From Paenibacillus timonensis (GTDB lineage Bacteria; Bacillota; Bacilli; Paenibacillales; Paenibacillaceae), in the NCBI RefSeq assembly GCF_022427145.1, contig NZ_JAKSXN010000002.1, positions 62,001 through 126,000 on the forward strand: DNA of 64,000 nucleotides, in the 5' to 3' direction. Under the pieces are notes generated by a model. It was given only the letters and a program-made list of their open reading frames with translations. It was not told where the DNA came from and searched no databases. How positions within the stretch are numbered: position 1 is the stretch's first letter; every line of letters starts with the position of its first letter. This document shows positions 8,393-17,345 of the stretch, one piece after another. The translations under genes were made by a program, and so were the position numbers.

Positions 8393-9340
8393 CTACATGC
8401 TTTGCCCCATGTCGCACGCCTCGGGCGGAACATTTGCCCATCCCTGGATGATCGGATGGCGCATCGTTCCGCCGGGCGTCCATTCCAGGAACTGAATTTT
8501 TACGGTCAGGGCCGGCTGAATCCAGACGGCCCCTTTGATGCGTTCGGGGACGTTGGCGAACGGACGGTTCGGCACGATCAGCGGCTTCACGTTCTCCGTC
8601 AGGTCGCGCCAGTCGGACACCTTCCATTTGCCGCTGCCCGCATGGCCGATATAGATGAACCGCCCCTCCGGGTCGTACAATCCCAGCAAAATGGCGTTGA
8701 CCCCGCCGTCGCGGTACGTCACCCCGCCGATGGCGGCGTACAGATCGCGGGCCAATTTCTTTTTGACCCAGCGGCCATCCTTGCCTCCAATAGCATAAGT
8801 ACTGTCGAGCCGTTTCGAGACGATGCCTTCCCAGCCTCGTTCCTTCATCAAGCCGAACAGCAACTCTCCGTCCGCCACGTTAGGGACGATCTGCACCCGT
8901 TCGGAGGGAACCACCAGCTCCTTCAGCAGCCGCTGGCGGCTCGCTAACGGCTCCCCTGTCACCCACATGCCGTCTTGATACAGGATGTCGAAGATCATAT
9001 AAATCGCATGAATCCGCCCTGCCGCAAAGCGGATCTCCTGCTCCCGGCGCAGGCTGTCGCGGCGCATGATCTCGTGGAACGACGGCTTGCCGCCCGAGAG
9101 GGCGATCATTTCCCCGTCGAGAATAACCGATTCGGACCGGCAGTAGGCCCCCACATTCTGAAACTCCGGGTACTGCAACGTCCGGTCGTTCCCCTTGCGG
9201 TTGATCAGCTTGACCTCGCGGCCGTCGCTATACGTCAGCATTCGCACGCCGTCCCACTTCACCTGGGCCACCCATTCTTCGCCTTGCGGAATCGTATCGC
9301 TGCGAATCGGTTCAAACGGCGCGACCGGTTTCAAGTCCAT
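8393..9340 (-). CDS. ligD: ATP-dependent DNA ligase, LigD ligase domain as a separate protein
   Basis: The enzyme seals DNA breaks in end joining. It has 315 residues: an adenylation domain with the nucleotidyl lysine in QVKWDGVR (K28), then ILDGEM, WEGIVSKR and a C-terminal OB fold (GLYDPEGRFIYIGHAG, VWIQPALTVKIQFLEW). ATG 9340 follows AAGGAGGAGG by 12 bases. An in-frame ATG at 9370 with its own GGGGGA is possible and would add 10 residues; the frame remains open further but without homology. No polymerase or phosphoesterase domain is fused. The polymerase is encoded divergently, starting 154 bases away. Confidence 0.92.
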   Translation of the reverse strand: MDLKPVAPFEPIRSDTIPQGEEWVAQVKWDGVRMLTYSDGREVKLINRKGNDRTLQYPEFQNVGAYCRSESVILDGEMIALSGGKPSFHEIMRRDSLRREQEIRFAAGRIHAIYMIFDILYQDGMWVTGEPLASRQRLLKELVVPSERVQIVPNVADGELLFGLMKERGWEGIVSKRLDSTYAIGGKDGRWVKKKLARDLYAAIGGVTYRDGGVNAILLGLYDPEGRFIYIGHAGSGKWKVSDWRDLTENVKPLIVPNRPFANVPERIKGAVWIQPALTVKIQFLEWTPGGTMRHPIIQGWANVPPEACDMGQSM

Positions 9341-9494
9341 GTCGATCGCTTGCCTCCTCCTTGGCTCCATTGCTTTCCCCCAAGTTTGCCCCCGGCTCCC
9401 GCGAACCATTCCGGCATCCATCCCGCCGCTCATAGTTTCCCGGTCCCCAGGCAAGCCTAGAAACGACAATCCGATCCCGAAAGGAGGAGCAGCC

Positions 9495-10400
9495 ATGCCC
9501 AAAACGATCAAAGGGACGATCACCGTCGAAGGCGAAGAGGTGTCTGTCTCCAACCCCGATAAGCTGCTGTGGCCCGAAGCCGGCATCACCAAGCAGATGT
9601 ATTTGGAGAAGCTGGCTGAGCTCTCGCCTTATCTGCTGAAATCCTGCCGCAACCGGTTGCTGACGACGATTCGTTATCCCGGGGGCATTCACGGCAAGTT
9701 TTTTTACCAGAAAAACGCGCCCGATCCGCTGCCCTCGTTCGTCCGCACGGCTCTCCACGAAAACATCAACTATGTCGTGCTCGACCGACTGCCGGTGCTG
9801 CTGTGGCTCGGCAACCTCGCCTGCATCGAATTCCACCCCTCCCTGCATTATGTCGGGGAGCAGCTGCCGTGCGAATGGATGATCGATCTCGATCCGACGC
9901 TGGAAGAAGAGCCGCGGATCATGGAGGCCGCCGCTTTGGTCGGCGACATCTTGACCACGCTGGGCCTGCGATCCGTGCCGAAGACGTCCGGCGCTACCGG
10001 CGTGCAGATCATCGTGCCGATTGAATACGGCGTGACCTTCGACGAGCTGCGGATGGTCGGCCATTTCGTCGCCCGATACGTCACCGAGAAGCATCCGAAC
10101 CTGTTCACCATCGAACGGTTAAAAAAAGACCGCGGCGACAAAATTTATTTCGACTATTTGCAGCATTACGGCGGCAAAACGCTGGCAGCCCCTTATACCC
10201 CGCGGGCCCGTACGGCGGCAAGCGTGTCGACCCCGCTTACCTGGGACGAGGTGCGGAAGAATCCCAAGCCCGCCGATTATCACCTGCTGAATATCGGCCA
10301 GCGGCTGAAGGATCGCGGGGATTTGCTGGAGAAGGTGCCCCCGCAATCCTTGAAGCTGATTTTGCAGCATTTGAAAGCTCCGGTCCGCGCCAAAAGCTAA
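9495..10400 (+). CDS. ligD: LigD-type polymerase/primase domain protein
   Basis: This is a stand-alone archaeo-eukaryotic primase-type polymerase of the LigD-Pol family, which fills gaps and adds nucleotides during end joining. ATG 9495 follows AAGGAGGAGCAGCC; the product has 301 residues. The catalytic Asp pair lies in CEWMIDLDP, and VSNPDKLLWPEAGITK, RYPGGIHGKFFYQK and LERLPV-like LDRLPVLLWLGN are family landmarks. It converges with cardiolipin synthase, with only 6 bases between the genes. Splitting LigD into separate ligase and polymerase genes contrasts with fused LigD of Bacillus and mycobacteria. Confidence 0.92.
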   Translation: MPKTIKGTITVEGEEVSVSNPDKLLWPEAGITKQMYLEKLAELSPYLLKSCRNRLLTTIRYPGGIHGKFFYQKNAPDPLPSFVRTALHENINYVVLDRLPVLLWLGNLACIEFHPSLHYVGEQLPCEWMIDLDPTLEEEPRIMEAAALVGDILTTLGLRSVPKTSGATGVQIIVPIEYGVTFDELRMVGHFVARYVTEKHPNLFTIERLKKDRGDKIYFDYLQHYGGKTLAAPYTPRARTAASVSTPLTWDEVRKNPKPADYHLLNIGQRLKDRGDLLEKVPPQSLKLILQHLKAPVRAKS

Positions 10401-10406
10401 GGTCCG

Positions 10407-11837
10407 CTACAATAGCGGGGACAGCAGCCGCGCCAGCAGCTCCAACCCTTTCTGCCACCGCGGACGCCCGGCGAACTCCTCCGGCAGGATCGGCACCGAA
10501 TCGGCCAAATCCTGCTCGAAATCGCTCTCCAGCCTAGCGATCGTTTCCGGATCAAACAACAACGCGGTCATTTCGAAGTTATAAAAAAAACTGCGCATAT
10601 CCATATTCGCCGTCCCCACCGAAGCAAGCAGGCCGTCGATTAACATCACTTTGGCATGAATAAAGCCCTTCGTATATTGAACAAACTTCACCCCGGCCTG
10701 CAGCAGCTCTTCAACGTAAGATAACGAGGCCAGCTTGACCAGACGGCTATCCGAATGGTAGGGCATGACGACGATCACTTCGACCCCGCTCAGCGCCGCC
10801 GTTTTGAGGGCCGAATGCACGCTAGGGTCCGGAATGAAATAAGGCGAAGCGATCCAGATCCGGCGCTTCGCCACCGCGATAGAATTAAAGCACATTTCCT
10901 GAATCGTGTTACGCGGCATATTCGGGCCGCTGGTCAGGATCTGCACTTGCTCCCGTCCAAGCCCCTCGCGGGCCGGAAACAAGGCGGGATCCCCGAGATC
11001 CTGACCCGATGCCAGCAGCCAATCCTCCAGGAAGGCGAGCTGCAGGTAATGAACGGAATCTCCTTCCAGCTGCAGATGCGTATCACGCCAAAACCCCATT
11101 TTCTCATAGAGGCCAAGGTAGTCGTCGCCTACATTTAATCCCCCCACGAACCCGACCCGTCCATCGACCACGACGATTTTGCGATGATTGCGGTAATTGA
11201 CCCGGCGATTCCGCACGGCGACCCGCGGCGGGAGAAAGAAATAGACCTCCACCCCGGCTTCCCTCAGCCGATCGATAAACGAATGCTCCAGCTTGATGCT
11301 CCCGAGCCCATCGCAGATCATCCGCACCTTGACCCCTTCCCTTGCTTTGCGGATCATCACTTCTCCGAAAGCCGATCCGATCATATCGCTGCGGAAAATA
11401 TAGAATTCAAGATGGATATGCTCCCTCGCTTGCTCCATTCGCTCCAGCATCGCGCCAAAGGCCATTTCCCCGGAGGTATACACTTCCGTCCGGTTTCCGC
11501 CCGTGATCGGGTTGGCCGCCTGATGCGTCAGCAGCCTGAAAAGCCGCTCCTGCCCCGCAAATTCGGGGTTACCCATCCCCTCCAAGGTATCCGCGGTTTC
11601 CGACTGGGAGCGCAGCAATGCCCGGAGGCTTCGGAACGGGACGGGGCCCCGGTGCAGCAGCCGCTTGCGTTTCTTATAATCGCGCGCCATGAAATAATAG
11701 AGGACCGGCCCCAAAGGGGGGCAGAGAAGCAAAATGAACATCCAGGCGACGGCTTTGCCGGGATTGCGGAATTCGAGCAGCAGGATCAGTGCGAGATGTA
11801 CGATAAAAATAAGCAAAATGCCGATCATCCAGATCAT
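10407..11837 (-). CDS. cls: Cardiolipin synthase
   Basis: The enzyme joins two phosphatidylglycerols into cardiolipin plus glycerol at the membrane. The product has 476 residues from ATG 11837, which has GGGGAGG 9 bases upstream; the GTG at 11846 touches that site and is unlikely. Two N-terminal membrane segments (about 1-22 and 30-52) precede two phospholipase-D domains with HKD motifs: NHRKIVVVDG...GGLN and HAKVMLIDG...GTANMDMRS. It is divergent from the second M23-bactofilin pair. Confidence 0.95.
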   Translation of the reverse strand: MIWMIGILLIFIVHLALILLLEFRNPGKAVAWMFILLLCPPLGPVLYYFMARDYKKRKRLLHRGPVPFRSLRALLRSQSETADTLEGMGNPEFAGQERLFRLLTHQAANPITGGNRTEVYTSGEMAFGAMLERMEQAREHIHLEFYIFRSDMIGSAFGEVMIRKAREGVKVRMICDGLGSIKLEHSFIDRLREAGVEVYFFLPPRVAVRNRRVNYRNHRKIVVVDGRVGFVGGLNVGDDYLGLYEKMGFWRDTHLQLEGDSVHYLQLAFLEDWLLASGQDLGDPALFPAREGLGREQVQILTSGPNMPRNTIQEMCFNSIAVAKRRIWIASPYFIPDPSVHSALKTAALSGVEVIVVMPYHSDSRLVKLASLSYVEELLQAGVKFVQYTKGFIHAKVMLIDGLLASVGTANMDMRSFFYNFEMTALLFDPETIARLESDFEQDLADSVPILPEEFAGRPRWQKGLELLARLLSPLL

Positions 11838-12018
11838 GACTTCCACCCTCCCCTGCTTTCATCATTAACCATCCGGGCGGCGGTTTATTCATTTCATCAC
11901 TCCGGTTCAAGCGCGGCAGACCGTCATTTATATCAGACAGGACCAGTTTTTTGACATGATTTAAGAATCATAGGAATAGATAAATTATAGAACCAACGAA
12001 GCGTAGGGAGGGGATGCC

Positions 12019-13017
12019 ATGAGGAGCGTAAGCGTACCGAATCCCAATCGGATGACGCTGCTTGTCCTTCGGGATGCCGGCCGGCCCGTCAAACAGGTGC
12101 AAGTGTCCAAGCCGCTTGTCGTTGCCGTGCCTTTGCTGGCGCTGCTGTCCATTTCCGGGTTGATCGTCAGCCTGCAGGTTCATTCGGATCAGACTGTTTC
12201 CCGCCTGGAACATCAGTTAGAACAGCAAACCCTGGCCTTTGAAGCGGTAGTGACCAACAAGGACGAAGCGATTCAGCGCTTGCAGAATGAAGTGATCGCC
12301 TTGTCAAGCCAATCCAAGGATATGATGGATCGGATGGAACGGGTTGCCGAACTCGAAGCGGAGCTTCAGAAATTTATCGATAAATACGGAGACGGCGATG
12401 CGAAGAACCTGGGCAAGCTGTCTTCGTTGTCCTGGGACGATCCGCTGGACTCCCTCGGGGACAGCGGAGTTGGCGGCGAGTTTATCGCAGTCCACGAGAA
12501 CGAAATCGAGGCGCTTGCGGAGGATACGCGGGACGATTTTGCCGCGATGAACGACATGCTGGACGAGATGGAGAAGAACGTTCCGCTCACCTTGAAAAAG
12601 GCCAGGCAGACGCAGTATTCCCTCTCCGGCACCCCGTCGGAATGGCCCACGTTGTCCACGCGGCTGACCTCCAATTTCGGTTACCGGACCGATCCGTTCA
12701 CCGGCCGGGCCGCCTTCCATGCGGGGATCGACATTGCCGGCAAAGTGGGAGATCCCATTTATGCCGCGGCGGCAGGCAAGGTCGTTACCGCGGAACGGGA
12801 CGGCTCTCATGGGAAGTACATCGTGATCGAGCATCCGGGCGGCCTGCATAGCTGGTACATGCATCTGAGCGATATCGACGTCTCCGCCGGCGACGAGGTG
12901 AAGAAAGGCGACAGCATCGGCAATCTGGGCAATACCGGGCGCAGCACCGGACCCCATCTGCATTTCGAGATCGTCAAAGGCGGCAAAGCCATTGATCCGC
13001 TGCCTTATTTGAAGTAA
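12019..13017 (+). CDS. Membrane-anchored M23 peptidase (LmdC-like), copy 2
   Basis: The product has 332 residues from ATG 12019 with GGGAGGGG upstream. The design matches copy 1 at 2389: basic N terminus, one membrane segment (about 32-52), coiled coil (about 58-120), acidic spacer with DSGVGGEFI, then an M23 domain with HAGID and HLHFE zinc motifs and YMHLSD. Both copies share VVNKE/VVTNKDEAI-Q-RL after the membrane segment and GVGGE in the spacer, so they are paralogues. The bactofilin gene follows after 31 bases. The role is likely localised peptidoglycan cleavage outside the membrane, steered by bactofilin. Confidence 0.9.
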   Translation: MRSVSVPNPNRMTLLVLRDAGRPVKQVQVSKPLVVAVPLLALLSISGLIVSLQVHSDQTVSRLEHQLEQQTLAFEAVVTNKDEAIQRLQNEVIALSSQSKDMMDRMERVAELEAELQKFIDKYGDGDAKNLGKLSSLSWDDPLDSLGDSGVGGEFIAVHENEIEALAEDTRDDFAAMNDMLDEMEKNVPLTLKKARQTQYSLSGTPSEWPTLSTRLTSNFGYRTDPFTGRAAFHAGIDIAGKVGDPIYAAAAGKVVTAERDGSHGKYIVIEHPGGLHSWYMHLSDIDVSAGDEVKKGDSIGNLGNTGRSTGPHLHFEIVKGGKAIDPLPYLK

Positions 13018-13048
13018 TTCAGACTTGGAAGGAGGAGGATGAACCGCT

Positions 13049-13468
13049 ATGTTCAAAGACAACAAAAAAGCCCCCCGCCTGACCGACACCCTGATCGGCC
13101 AAGGCAGCCTGATCGAAGGAAAGCTCGAGTGCAAGTCCAACCTGCGCCTGGAGGGCCAGATCCATGGAGAGATCGATTGCCAGGGCCAGGTGATCATCGG
13201 CGAAACGGGCGAAGCCATGTCCAACATTAAAGGCGCCGAGGTCATCGTCGCCGGTAAAGTCGTCGGAGACGTATCGACGGCCGGCAAATTAACGATTACC
13301 GCGAGCGGCCAGGTTGACGGCAACGTGGATGTTGCCAAGCTGATTATCGTCGAAGGCGGCCTGCTGAACGGGTCGAGCAAAATGGAGCGAATCGCGCCTG
13401 CCCCCACCCCATCGGCCTCATCCGGCAAAGGAAAGATGAAGAAAGCGGCACGCCCCGAAGCGGGGTAA
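13049..13468 (+). CDS. Bactofilin, copy 2
   Basis: The product has 139 residues; ATG 13049 has GGAAGGAGGAGG upstream at a rather long spacing. The beta-helix core (about 12-105) shows LIGQGSLIEGKL, LRLEGQIHGEIDCQGQVIIGE and VAGKVVGDVSTAGKLTI. The C-terminal tail is basic (SSGKGKMKKAARPE), unlike the mixed tail of copy 1. It is paired with the preceding M23 peptidase and ends before a strong terminator. Short tails and helix turns agree with other Firmicutes bactofilins of 120-160 residues. Confidence 0.92.
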   Translation: MFKDNKKAPRLTDTLIGQGSLIEGKLECKSNLRLEGQIHGEIDCQGQVIIGETGEAMSNIKGAEVIVAGKVVGDVSTAGKLTITASGQVDGNVDVAKLIIVEGGLLNGSSKMERIAPAPTPSASSGKGKMKKAARPEAG

Positions 13469-13482
13469 GGCGAAATAAAGTC

Positions 13483-13527
13483 AAAAAAGTTCCCGCCTGA
13501 CGAGGCAAACGGGAACTTTATTTTTTT
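13483..13527. terminator. Bidirectional terminator after bactofilin copy 2
   Basis: AAAGTTCCCG (13486-13495) pairs with CGGGAACTTT (13510-13519), with an inner GCCT/AGGC pairing. A T-rich run follows on the plus strand and an A-run precedes it. It also lies just past the stop of the leftward ABC permease gene. Confidence 0.9.
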
Positions 13528-13535
13528 GCGTTGAT

Positions 13536-14312
13536 TTAGGCCGCGACGTCCCTTCTCTTGAATACCAGCCAGGCCACCGCCAGAAACAGCAGCACGTACG
13601 CCGTCAGCACCGTGACGGAGAAGCCCAACGTCATGCCGGCCGGGCCGACTTGACCGCCGCGGTATTGGCCCAGGTCCATGTTGGCGAACAGCAGATATTT
13701 GGCCCAAGGATAACGGACGGGGTTAAACAGCATCGTAAAGATGTTGCCCGCAAACAGGATAAAGATCGACAACCCGATCGCGATCCCGCTGGAGCGAAAG
13801 ACCGTGGATAGCATAAACGAAAACGCCGCAATGACCAGCAGGTCGATATAGCTGTATAGCAGGCTTTCCAGGATCCGGCTTAGCGGGCTATCCCCCGGCA
13901 GGAAGATTTGCGACGGCATATTCGGGAAAATAAGGAACGCGACGGCCCAGGCTGCGGCGAAAAATACCGCGCTCATCGCCAGCGTAAACAGCAGCACCGC
14001 CAGCAGCTTGGACAGCAGCACCTTCGTGCGCGTCCAGGGACGGATCAGCAAGAGCTTGATCGTCCCCCAGGTGAATTCGCCGGCCACGATGTCGGCGGCG
14101 ATGACGGCGGCATAGATGCTGACGAGATAATACAGGAAGCTTAATTGATCCAGGGCATCCCAGGCACTCATTCTGCGGCTGCCCCCGTCGAGCGAAAACA
14201 GCACCCCGAACAGGATCGTTAGCAGAACGAGCAGCCCGAACATAATCCAGGTGCGGACCCGCCGGTAGATTTTCATGTTTTCGTTTTGAACCAGCGCGAG
14301 AAAACTATTCAA
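13536..14312 (-). CDS. ABC-2 type transporter permease
   Basis: This is a 258-residue protein with about six membrane segments and a large loop after the first (SLDGGSRRMSAWDALDQ). The motif AADIVAGEFTWGTIKLLLIRP is characteristic of ABC-2 permeases. The start TTG at 14312 lies inside the end of the ATPase gene (8-base overlap) and has GGAGG upstream, so translation is coupled. The substrate is unknown; related pairs export antimicrobial peptides or act in stress resistance. Confidence 0.88.
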   Translation of the reverse strand: MNSFLALVQNENMKIYRRVRTWIMFGLLVLLTILFGVLFSLDGGSRRMSAWDALDQLSFLYYLVSIYAAVIAADIVAGEFTWGTIKLLLIRPWTRTKVLLSKLLAVLLFTLAMSAVFFAAAWAVAFLIFPNMPSQIFLPGDSPLSRILESLLYSYIDLLVIAAFSFMLSTVFRSSGIAIGLSIFILFAGNIFTMLFNPVRYPWAKYLLFANMDLGQYRGGQVGPAGMTLGFSVTVLTAYVLLFLAVAWLVFKRRDVAA

Positions 14313-15219
14313 TGTCCTTCCCTCCCGTCAGCTCCAGGAATTGATCCTCCAGCGAACGCGTCACCGCCTGGATGGCGTACACGTCGATGCCCGCCATGAC
14401 CAGCTTCGCGTTGATCCCCGCCGCGGCTTGCCGGTCGGCGGACACGATCAGCCGGTCGCCTTCGATGCGGCCGCCTCCAACGAGCTCCGCCGCGCGCCGC
14501 GGATCGCTTACCTCGAAGGCCATCTCCTGCTCGCGGCCTTCTTCCGTCTCCGGATGCAGGGACTTGACGTCCACGAGCCGTCCCTGCTGGATCACCGCGA
14601 CCGTGTCGCACATCAGCTCCATTTCCGACAGCAAATGGCTGGAGACGAACACGGTCGTGCCTTCCTCCCGCGCCAGCACCCGCAGGTAATCGCGGAGCTC
14701 GCGGATGCCCTGCGGGTCGAGCCCATTGGTCGGCTCGTCCAGCACCAGCAGCTTCGGCCGATGCAGGATGGCCTGCGCTACCCCCAACCGCTGGCGCATG
14801 CCCAGCGAATAGGTTTTGACTTTGTCATGAATGCGGTTCTGCATGCCGACCCGCTCGACCGCCTCCCAGATCCGCTGTTTCGTGACCCCCGGGGACATGC
14901 GGGCGTAATGCAGCAGATTCTGATACCCGGTCAGGAACTTGTACATCTCCGGATTCTCCACGATGGCGCCGACATGCGAAATCGCTTCTTCAAAACGGTC
15001 CTTGATGCTGGCGCCTTCGATCAGGATGTCGCCTTCCGAAATGGACATCAGTCCGACCATCATCCGAATCGTCGTCGTTTTCCCGGCCCCGTTCGGCCCC
15101 AGGAAGCCGTAAACCTGTCCCCTCGGGATGTCCAGCGTTAAGCGGTCGATCAGCGTTTTTCCGCCGATGCGCTTGCTGACGTCCCGCATGCGCACGACCG
15201 GTTCCTGCGTTATCTCCAT
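14305..15219 (-). CDS. ABC transporter ATP-binding protein
   Basis: The product has 304 residues: Walker A GPNGAGKTTT, signature YSLGMRQRLG, Walker B LLVLDEPTNGLD and switch His in VSSHLL. The C-terminal 80 residues resemble the regulatory tail of BcrA/CcmA-type ATPases. It powers the permease encoded by the overlapping next gene. The start ATG 15219 follows GGGGAG. A promoter-proximal palindrome lies at 15260-15274, suggesting that a repressor encoded elsewhere controls the pair. Confidence 0.93.
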   Translation of the reverse strand: MEITQEPVVRMRDVSKRIGGKTLIDRLTLDIPRGQVYGFLGPNGAGKTTTIRMMVGLMSISEGDILIEGASIKDRFEEAISHVGAIVENPEMYKFLTGYQNLLHYARMSPGVTKQRIWEAVERVGMQNRIHDKVKTYSLGMRQRLGVAQAILHRPKLLVLDEPTNGLDPQGIRELRDYLRVLAREEGTTVFVSSHLLSEMELMCDTVAVIQQGRLVDVKSLHPETEEGREQEMAFEVSDPRRAAELVGGGRIEGDRLIVSADRQAAAGINAKLVMAGIDVYAIQAVTRSLEDQFLELTGGKDIE

Positions 15220-15259
15220 TGGTACTCCCCACTCTCTTGAATCTGTATCCCGTTTAGTC

Positions 15260-15280
15260 AGGATAATTTATCCTATTCTA
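15260..15280 (-). promoter_or_regulatory. Palindromic operator next to a -10 element for the ABC-2 operon
   Basis: AGGATAATTTATCCT (15260-15274) is a perfect 7+1+7 dyad. On the minus strand it directly follows TAGAAT (15275-15280), a plausible -10 hexamer. A protein bound here would block transcription. No regulator gene lies next to it. Confidence 0.45.
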
Positions 15281-15402
15281 TCATAAGGCACCCGCCGGCT
15301 AAAGCTTCCGGAAGTGATGAGGAACTGATGAAGGGCTGATAAATGCCGGCTTGATCTTTACTTCATGCTGCGGGTTGGGCCGATTGGGTCCGCGGATTGC
15401 AT

Positions 15403-15435
15403 GAAACCGCCCCCGGAGTTGCCGAGGGCGGTTTC
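15403..15435 (-). terminator. Stem-loop after the heterodimeric ABC exporter operon
   Basis: GAAACCGCCC (15403-15412) pairs with GGGCGGTTTC (15426-15435), a 10-bp stem with a 13-base loop, 72 bases past the exporter stop. There is no T-run on the minus strand, so termination is likely but not certain. Confidence 0.5.
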
Positions 15436-15506
15436 GGTTCTAGGAGCCGAAGCGACGGCCCAGCTCCAGTTTCGCAGCGATTGGTTAAAGGCCGCGTCCT
15501 AACGTT

Positions 15507-17345
15507 TTACGCTCCGCCGGCCTGTGACTCTTCGCCGTACCAGAGCTGGCGGAAGCTGGCGCTAGAGGCGAGCAGCTGGTCCGCCGTGCCTTCGGCTTCA
15601 ATCGTGCCGTCCTTCAGCACGATAATATGGTCCGCGTGCGAGAGCGCGGCCTTGCGGTGGGATACCACGAGGCAGGTTGCCTGACCTCGGGTTTGGAACA
15701 ACCGCTCCCACAGCTTACGTTCGGTTTCGACGTCGAGCGCGCTTGACAGGTCGTCGAACACGTACAGCTGTGCCTCGCGCACGAGCATCCGGGCGGCCGC
15801 GGTCCGCTGGACCTGGCCGCCGGAAAGCTTCACCCCGCGCGGCCCGACCATCGTGTCGAGGCCGTGCGCCAGATGCGCCACGTCGTCCTCCATGACGGCG
15901 ACGTGCAGCGCCTGCGTCAGGCTGTCCCCTGTCTCGGGCAGCCCGAGCAGGATATTGTTCCGCAGCTTGTCGCTGTACAGGCGCGGAATTTGCGCCGTAT
16001 ACGCGCTTTGCGGCGGAACGAAGAAGTCGGCCGGCGTGCGGACGGGGCGGCCGTTCCAGCGGATCTCGCCGGCTTCCGCCGGCAGCAGGCCGAGAAGCGC
16101 CCGGAGCAGCGTGGTCTTGCCGGAGCCGATCATGCCGGTCACGACCGTAAACGAGCCGCGCGGGAGGCGCAGGCTGACGTTCTCGATGCCCCGGCCGGTC
16201 TCCGGATAGCGGTACGTCAGTCCCTTCGCCTCCAGCAAACGAAGCGGCTCCGCCGGAAGGTTGCTGCCCGAGAGCCCCAGTCGCTCCGGTTCCATGGCGT
16301 CGGCCGCGGTGGACGAGGCATTCGGCGCGTGATCGGAATCCGTCTCCCGGCGCTTGCCGATCCCGATGTACGCCGGAAGCGTCAGCAGCTTGGCCGGCGC
16401 GCCCTGAAGCATTTGCTTCAAGCGGGTGAAGCTGATGGCCATCTGCTTATAAAACGTCATAAAGTTACCGACGTTCGAAATCAACTGGGTGACGAAGGTC
16501 AAATAATAGATGAACAGCGACAAGTCTCCGACGGAAAACGATCCGCTGCGCATCTTATACCCAGCCAGCACCAGGATCAGCCCGGTTCCGAGGTTGACGG
16601 AGTTCGTAAACACGGAAGACAGCGACTCGGTGATCAGCTTGTCTTTGACCATCATCTTCCGGCGTTCGTCGCTCAGGCGTTCGAACCGGCGCACGATCCG
16701 CCCTTCCGCTCCCGCGACCTGAATCGCCTGAACGTTCGCGAACATCTCGCTGATCGAGCCGGTGACCTTGGCCGTGGCCGCCCGGCTGGCGGCCCGGTAC
16801 TTCTGGATGCGCGCCGTGGCGATTTGCGCCGCCGTGACGACCAGAATCAGCGGCCCAAAAACGAAAAACGTCAGCTGCGCATCGATCGAAATCAGGATAT
16901 AACAGGAGACGGCGACAAAACCGATCAGGCCAAACATATCGACCGACCAGCTCATCGCTTCCTCGGTTTGGTCCACATCGTCGCGGAAATTGCTGATCGC
17001 TTCCCCCGGCGAACAAGGAATCGCTTTGGCGCCGGGTTCCCTGAGTACATGGGCCAGCATATTCCGACGCAGCAGCATGCTGATCCGGAAGCGGTAACCG
17101 CCGTCCGTCCAGCAGCCTACGGCGATCAGCATGATACGCGCCAGCGCTACGCCGATGAACAGCGCCATCAGCCCCTCGACTCCGTACGGGAAGTCGGCGG
17201 TGCCTTCCAAATCATCGAAAAACGCCTTCGTAATCAGCCCCGGAAGCAGCGGAACCATGTGGATGACCGCCCAGGAGAGCAGGTTCGCGAAATAATAAGC
17301 CGGACGATACATTAGCAGCTTCCAAAAGAAATGCCGCGTATTCAT
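15507..17345 (-). CDS. ABC exporter half-transporter B (degenerate ATPase site)
   Basis: The product has 612 residues from ATG 17345, overlapping the upstream stop as ATGA. Six membrane segments (about 15-315) are followed by an ATPase domain: Walker A GMIGSGKTT, signature LSGGQVQRTAAAR, Walker B LYVFDDLSSALD. The catalytic Glu after Walker B is Asp here (FDD), as in the degenerate site of heterodimeric exporters such as TM287/288 or BmrC/D. A disordered insert (about 340-370) joins the two domains. It pairs with the half-transporter at 17342-19129. The substrate is unknown; drugs or lipids are usual for the family. Confidence 0.9.
   Translation of the reverse strand: MNTRHFFWKLLMYRPAYYFANLLSWAVIHMVPLLPGLITKAFFDDLEGTADFPYGVEGLMALFIGVALARIMLIAVGCWTDGGYRFRISMLLRRNMLAHVLREPGAKAIPCSPGEAISNFRDDVDQTEEAMSWSVDMFGLIGFVAVSCYILISIDAQLTFFVFGPLILVVTAAQIATARIQKYRAASRAATAKVTGSISEMFANVQAIQVAGAEGRIVRRFERLSDERRKMMVKDKLITESLSSVFTNSVNLGTGLILVLAGYKMRSGSFSVGDLSLFIYYLTFVTQLISNVGNFMTFYKQMAISFTRLKQMLQGAPAKLLTLPAYIGIGKRRETDSDHAPNASSTAADAMEPERLGLSGSNLPAEPLRLLEAKGLTYRYPETGRGIENVSLRLPRGSFTVVTGMIGSGKTTLLRALLGLLPAEAGEIRWNGRPVRTPADFFVPPQSAYTAQIPRLYSDKLRNNILLGLPETGDSLTQALHVAVMEDDVAHLAHGLDTMVGPRGVKLSGGQVQRTAAARMLVREAQLYVFDDLSSALDVETERKLWERLFQTRGQATCLVVSHRKAALSHADHIIVLKDGTIEAEGTADQLLASSASFRQLWYGEESQAGGA

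Noticed and set aside
15864-17315. A 483-codon open frame on the plus strand
   Set aside because: It is antisense to the ABC exporter gene, has no ribosome binding site and a composition (Arg, Gln, His, Pro rich) typical of shadow frames in GC-rich genes. The same applies to long frames at 1087-1992, 4334-5098, 5593-6411, 12304-13707, 20242-21342 and 22477-23694.
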